Source: Chromatiales bacterium | GTDB lineage: Bacteria; Pseudomonadota; Gammaproteobacteria; SZUA-152 | Length of the DNA: 8,734 bases | Direction: 5' to 3' | NCBI GenBank assembly: GCA_026999335.1 | Contig: JALTPW010000742.1 | Span: 1-8,734, forward strand | Shown here: piece after piece, positions 6,144 through 8,734 of the stretch | How the letters are laid out: each line of letters begins with the position of its first letter | Numbering within the stretch: position 1 is the stretch's first letter | The notes under the pieces: model-generated | The model's input: only the letters and a program-made list of their open reading frames with translations | The model's database searches: none | Told to the model about the DNA's origin: nothing | Position numbers and translations under genes: made by a program

Positions 6144-8368
6144 TGAACACCTTCATTGCCTGGTTACGGCGCATATCGACCAGTTTCATCCCGGTCGCGC
6201 TGATGGGTATCTTCATGCTGGGCTCGCTGTGGCTGCTATCCGCCGCCACGGAAAACTCCGCCCGGTTCGGCCGTCTGCATATCGTGCTGGTGGTCATCAA
6301 CATCCTCGGTCTGATTGTGCTGACCGGCCTGATTGGCGTCAGCCTGCTGCGCCTGATCCATCAATACCGCCGTTCGGCCACCGGTTCACGCCTTACCACC
6401 CGGCTGGTGCTGATTTTTGTCGTGATGGCCGTGACACCCGTCTCCATTGTCTTCTACTTCTCGTTAGGTTTCATGCAGCAGGGTATCGACAGTTGGTTTG
6501 ATGTCCGCATCGACCGCGCCATGACCGAAGCACTGGAGTTGAGCAAATCCGCACTCGACATGCGTATGCGCGAAAAACTCAGGGAAACCCGCAGCCTTGC
6601 CCGGCAACTACAACAGACCCATGACGGTGCGTTGCTTTTCCGGCTCAATGAATTACGCGAAAAATCCGGTGCCAGCGAACTGTTGGTTGCCCAGTCCAAT
6701 GGCCGGGTGATCGCTTCCTCCAGTGCGGATTCCAGCACCATTATTCCCAGCCTGCCCGATGAGGCGGTGCTGCAACAGGTCAGGGACAACAGGTTCTACA
6801 TCGGTCTGGCGCCGATCCGCAATCAGGGTCTGCACACCCGCGTTGCCATCGCCCTCAAGCAGACAGCCAGTGCTGGCAAGGCAAGGGTCTTCATTGCCTT
6901 GTATCCGGTCAGTGAACGTATCGGCCAGATGGCGGAGAGCGTGCAATCGGCCTACACCAAGTACAAGGAACTGATGTATCTGCGCGAGCCCCTCAAGCAG
7001 ACCTTTGCTTTCACTCTGTTTCTGATTCTGCTGGTCACCCTGCTGTCGGCGGTATGGGCAGCGTTCTTTTTCGCCCAGCGCCTGGTCTCGCCGATTCGCA
7101 TCCTGGCCATCGGCACACGCGCCGTGGCGGCCGGTAATTATCACAAGAAACTGCCCGTCACCAGCAACGACGAACTGGGCTCGCTGGTGCAGTCATTCAG
7201 CGCAATGACCCAGCGCATCGCCGAAGCCCAGGATCAGGTCATGCGTAGCCAGCGTCAGGCCGACCGCGAGCGCGCCTATCTGCGCGCCGTGCTGGGACGC
7301 CTGTCATCGGGCGTGATGACGCTGGATCGCGATCTTACCGTGCGCGCCGTAAACGCTGCCGCCAGCTATATCCTCGGCATTAATCTTGACTACAGTGCCG
7401 GACACAAACTCACAAAACTTGAAACAGATTACCCGGAAGTTGCCCAATTCGTGCGAACCCTGCTGCCACACCTCAATGAGACGGAAACCGACTGGCGTGA
7501 AGAAGTCTCATTGTATGGTAGTGGTGGACACAAGATCATTACCTGCCACGGCACCCGGTTACCCGGCATGGAAGGCATCCCCGCTGGCTACGTGGTGGTG
7601 TTGGAGGATGTTACCGAGCTGGTACAGGCCCAACGCGATGCCGCCTGGGGTGAAGTAGCGCGGCGGCTGGCGCACGAAATCAAGAATCCGCTGACGCCCA
7701 TCCAGCTTTCCGCCGAGCGTCTGCGGCACAAATATCTCGACAGTATGGATGCAGAGGATGCCGAGGTGCTCGACCGCTCCACGCACACCATTGTGCAGCA
7801 GGTGCAGGCGCTGAAGGAAATGGTGCAGGCCTTTTCAGAATACGCCAAAACGCCCCAAATCCAGTTGCGTCCATTGTCCCTCGGCGAACTCATTCGTGAA
7901 GTGCTTGACCTGTATCGTGGTTATGGCACTCAGGTTTCCTTTCACTTCGAAGAACAGCAAAATTTGCCGCCGGTGGAGGCCGATCCCGGGCGCCTGCGGC
8001 AACTGTTGCATAACCTGATCCGCAATGCCATCGACGCGCTTTCCGGGCAGACCGATGCACAAATCCGCATTACTCTGACCAGCCGCAAGGAGACCTCGAA
8101 GACCGTTGTCGAACTGGCCATCGAAGACAATGGCCAGGGCATCCCTGACGACATGCTCGATAAACTCTTCGAGCCCTATGCCACCACCAAGCCCCGCGGT
8201 ACCGGGCTGGGGCTGGCGGTGGTCAAGCGTATCGTCGAAGAACACATGGGCAACTTGTTTGCCGAAAACACCCGTGCCGGCGCCCGTGTAGTGGTACGCT
8301 TGCCGGCCCTGAAACAGCCTGCCGACAATGTGACGCAATTACATCCAACTCGGGTGAAAAACCGTTAA
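6143..8368 (+). CDS. ntrY: NtrY-type membrane sensor histidine kinase
   Basis: This 741-residue sensor autophosphorylates on histidine and should pass the phosphate to the NtrX-type regulator encoded next. Hydrophobic segments lie at about 12-33, 45-70, 87-110 and 288-311, giving a large periplasmic loop at about 111-287. A HAMP linker (about 311-365, with RLVSPIRILAIGTRAVAAG and NDELGSLVQSF) and a PAS domain (about 375-490) follow. The kinase core has the H box RRLAHEIKNPLTPIQLS with His511, N box NLIRNAIDAL (624-633), EDNGQGIP (661-668), FEPY (676-679) and GTGLGL (686-691), so all catalytic elements are intact. Known relatives respond to nitrogen, redox or envelope conditions; which applies here cannot be read from the sequence. 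The ATG at 6143 overlaps the DUF4390 stop by one base (TGATG); a longer frame from 6095 would overlap that gene. Confidence 0.94.
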   Translation: MNTFIAWLRRISTSFIPVALMGIFMLGSLWLLSAATENSARFGRLHIVLVVINILGLIVLTGLIGVSLLRLIHQYRRSATGSRLTTRLVLIFVVMAVTPVSIVFYFSLGFMQQGIDSWFDVRIDRAMTEALELSKSALDMRMREKLRETRSLARQLQQTHDGALLFRLNELREKSGASELLVAQSNGRVIASSSADSSTIIPSLPDEAVLQQVRDNRFYIGLAPIRNQGLHTRVAIALKQTASAGKARVFIALYPVSERIGQMAESVQSAYTKYKELMYLREPLKQTFAFTLFLILLVTLLSAVWAAFFFAQRLVSPIRILAIGTRAVAAGNYHKKLPVTSNDELGSLVQSFSAMTQRIAEAQDQVMRSQRQADRERAYLRAVLGRLSSGVMTLDRDLTVRAVNAAASYILGINLDYSAGHKLTKLETDYPEVAQFVRTLLPHLNETETDWREEVSLYGSGGHKIITCHGTRLPGMEGIPAGYVVVLEDVTELVQAQRDAAWGEVARRLAHEIKNPLTPIQLSAERLRHKYLDSMDAEDAEVLDRSTHTIVQQVQALKEMVQAFSEYAKTPQIQLRPLSLGELIREVLDLYRGYGTQVSFHFEEQQNLPPVEADPGRLRQLLHNLIRNAIDALSGQTDAQIRITLTSRKETSKTVVELAIEDNGQGIPDDMLDKLFEPYATTKPRGTGLGLAVVKRIVEEHMGNLFAENTRAGARVVVRLPALKQPADNVTQLHPTRVKNR

Positions 8369-8403
8369 TCCGGGCTATTGATTTCAAGGAACACAGATTC
8401 ATC

Positions 8404-8734
8404 ATGAAGGCCACCATTCTGGTTGTGGACGACGAGCCGGATATCTGCAGCTCGGTCAAGGACATCCTCGAAGATGAGGGTTACACCGTTATTACTGCTG
8501 AAAATGGCAATGCCGCCCGGCAGATCATGCGCCGCCAACAAGCGGACATGATCCTGCTCGATATCTGGATGCCGGATATCGACGGCATCAGTCTGCTGAA
8601 AGAATTCTCCGCCGACATGGGCCTGCAAGTCCCGGTGGTGATGATGTCCGGCCACGGCACCGTAGAGACCGCCGTTGAGGCTACGCGGCTGGGTGCCAAG
8701 GACTACATCGAAAACCGCTGTCACTGGCCAAACT
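8404..8734 (+). CDS. ntrX: NtrX-type response regulator, receiver domain, cut by window end and frameshifted near it
   Basis: The visible part encodes most of a receiver domain: acidic pair Asp9-Asp10, phosphoacceptor Asp53 in LLDIWMPDIDGISLLKEF, and MMSGHGTVETAVEATRLGAKDYIE (80-103) with Ser82. DIWMPD and SGHGTVETAVEATRLGA are typical of NtrX, a regulator that usually continues into an AAA+ sigma-54 activation domain and a DNA-binding helix-turn-helix, both beyond the window. After IE the frame reads NRCHWPN, whereas the family has the conserved Lys-Pro motif; adding one A to the run at 8711-8714 restores IEKPLSLAKL exactly. This indicates a one-base deletion, real or technical. The gene starts 35 bases after ntrY; AAGGA at 8386-8390 is the likely ribosome binding site, 13 bases from the ATG, which is longer than usual. 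Confidence 0.9.
   Translation, partial: MKATILVVDDEPDICSSVKDILEDEGYTVITAENGNAARQIMRRQQADMILLDIWMPDIDGISLLKEFSADMGLQVPVVMMSGHGTVETAVEATRLGAKDYIENRCHWPN

Noticed and set aside
1..8734. Defence system, phage, insertion sequence, CRISPR array, tRNA or riboswitch
   Set aside because: No direct-repeat arrays, transposase, integrase or tRNA-like folds were seen; apart from the left 266 bases and the 231-base divergent spacer the window is filled with known housekeeping and signalling genes.

Overview
The window reads as ordinary chromosome from a gammaproteobacterium. Its gene order (dprA and a LysM-domain gene facing away from def-fmt-rsmB) is the one known from Pseudomonas and relatives. The rsmB-DUF4390-ntrY-ntrX continuation is typical of other gammaproteobacteria, including many Chromatiales-like lineages. 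Coding DNA is GC-rich and closely packed. I cannot name a genus from sequence alone.

Layout. Positions 1-266 are AT-rich with no gene I can support. Then comes a leftward pair: dprA (DNA-processing protein, natural-transformation family) preceded by a secreted or periplasmic LysM-domain protein. A 231-base divergent spacer at 2542-2772 separates these from a rightward series: def (peptide deformylase), fmt (Met-tRNA formyltransferase), rsmB (16S rRNA m5C967 methyltransferase), a DUF4390 exported protein, an NtrY-type membrane histidine kinase, and the start of an NtrX-type response regulator cut by the window end. From fmt to ntrY each stop codon overlaps the next start by 1-4 bases, so the series is probably one translationally coupled operon.

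How the genes work together. Fmt formylates initiator Met-tRNA, Def removes the formyl group from nascent proteins, and RsmB modifies the ribosomal P-site region; together they are a translation-initiation module. DUF4390, NtrY and NtrX appear to be an envelope-linked two-component signalling module on the same transcript. DprA and the LysM protein form a separate leftward unit.

I found no novel system, mobile element, CRISPR array or RNA gene. The most concrete anomaly is an apparent one-base deletion in a run of A near the right end (8711-8714). It breaks the conserved Lys-Pro motif of the NtrX receiver domain and is most simply a sequencing or assembly error at a contig end. Other observations are modest: internal start corrections, two GTG starts, a hairpin just before the dprA ribosome binding site, and the AT-rich left end where dprA's usual neighbours are absent.
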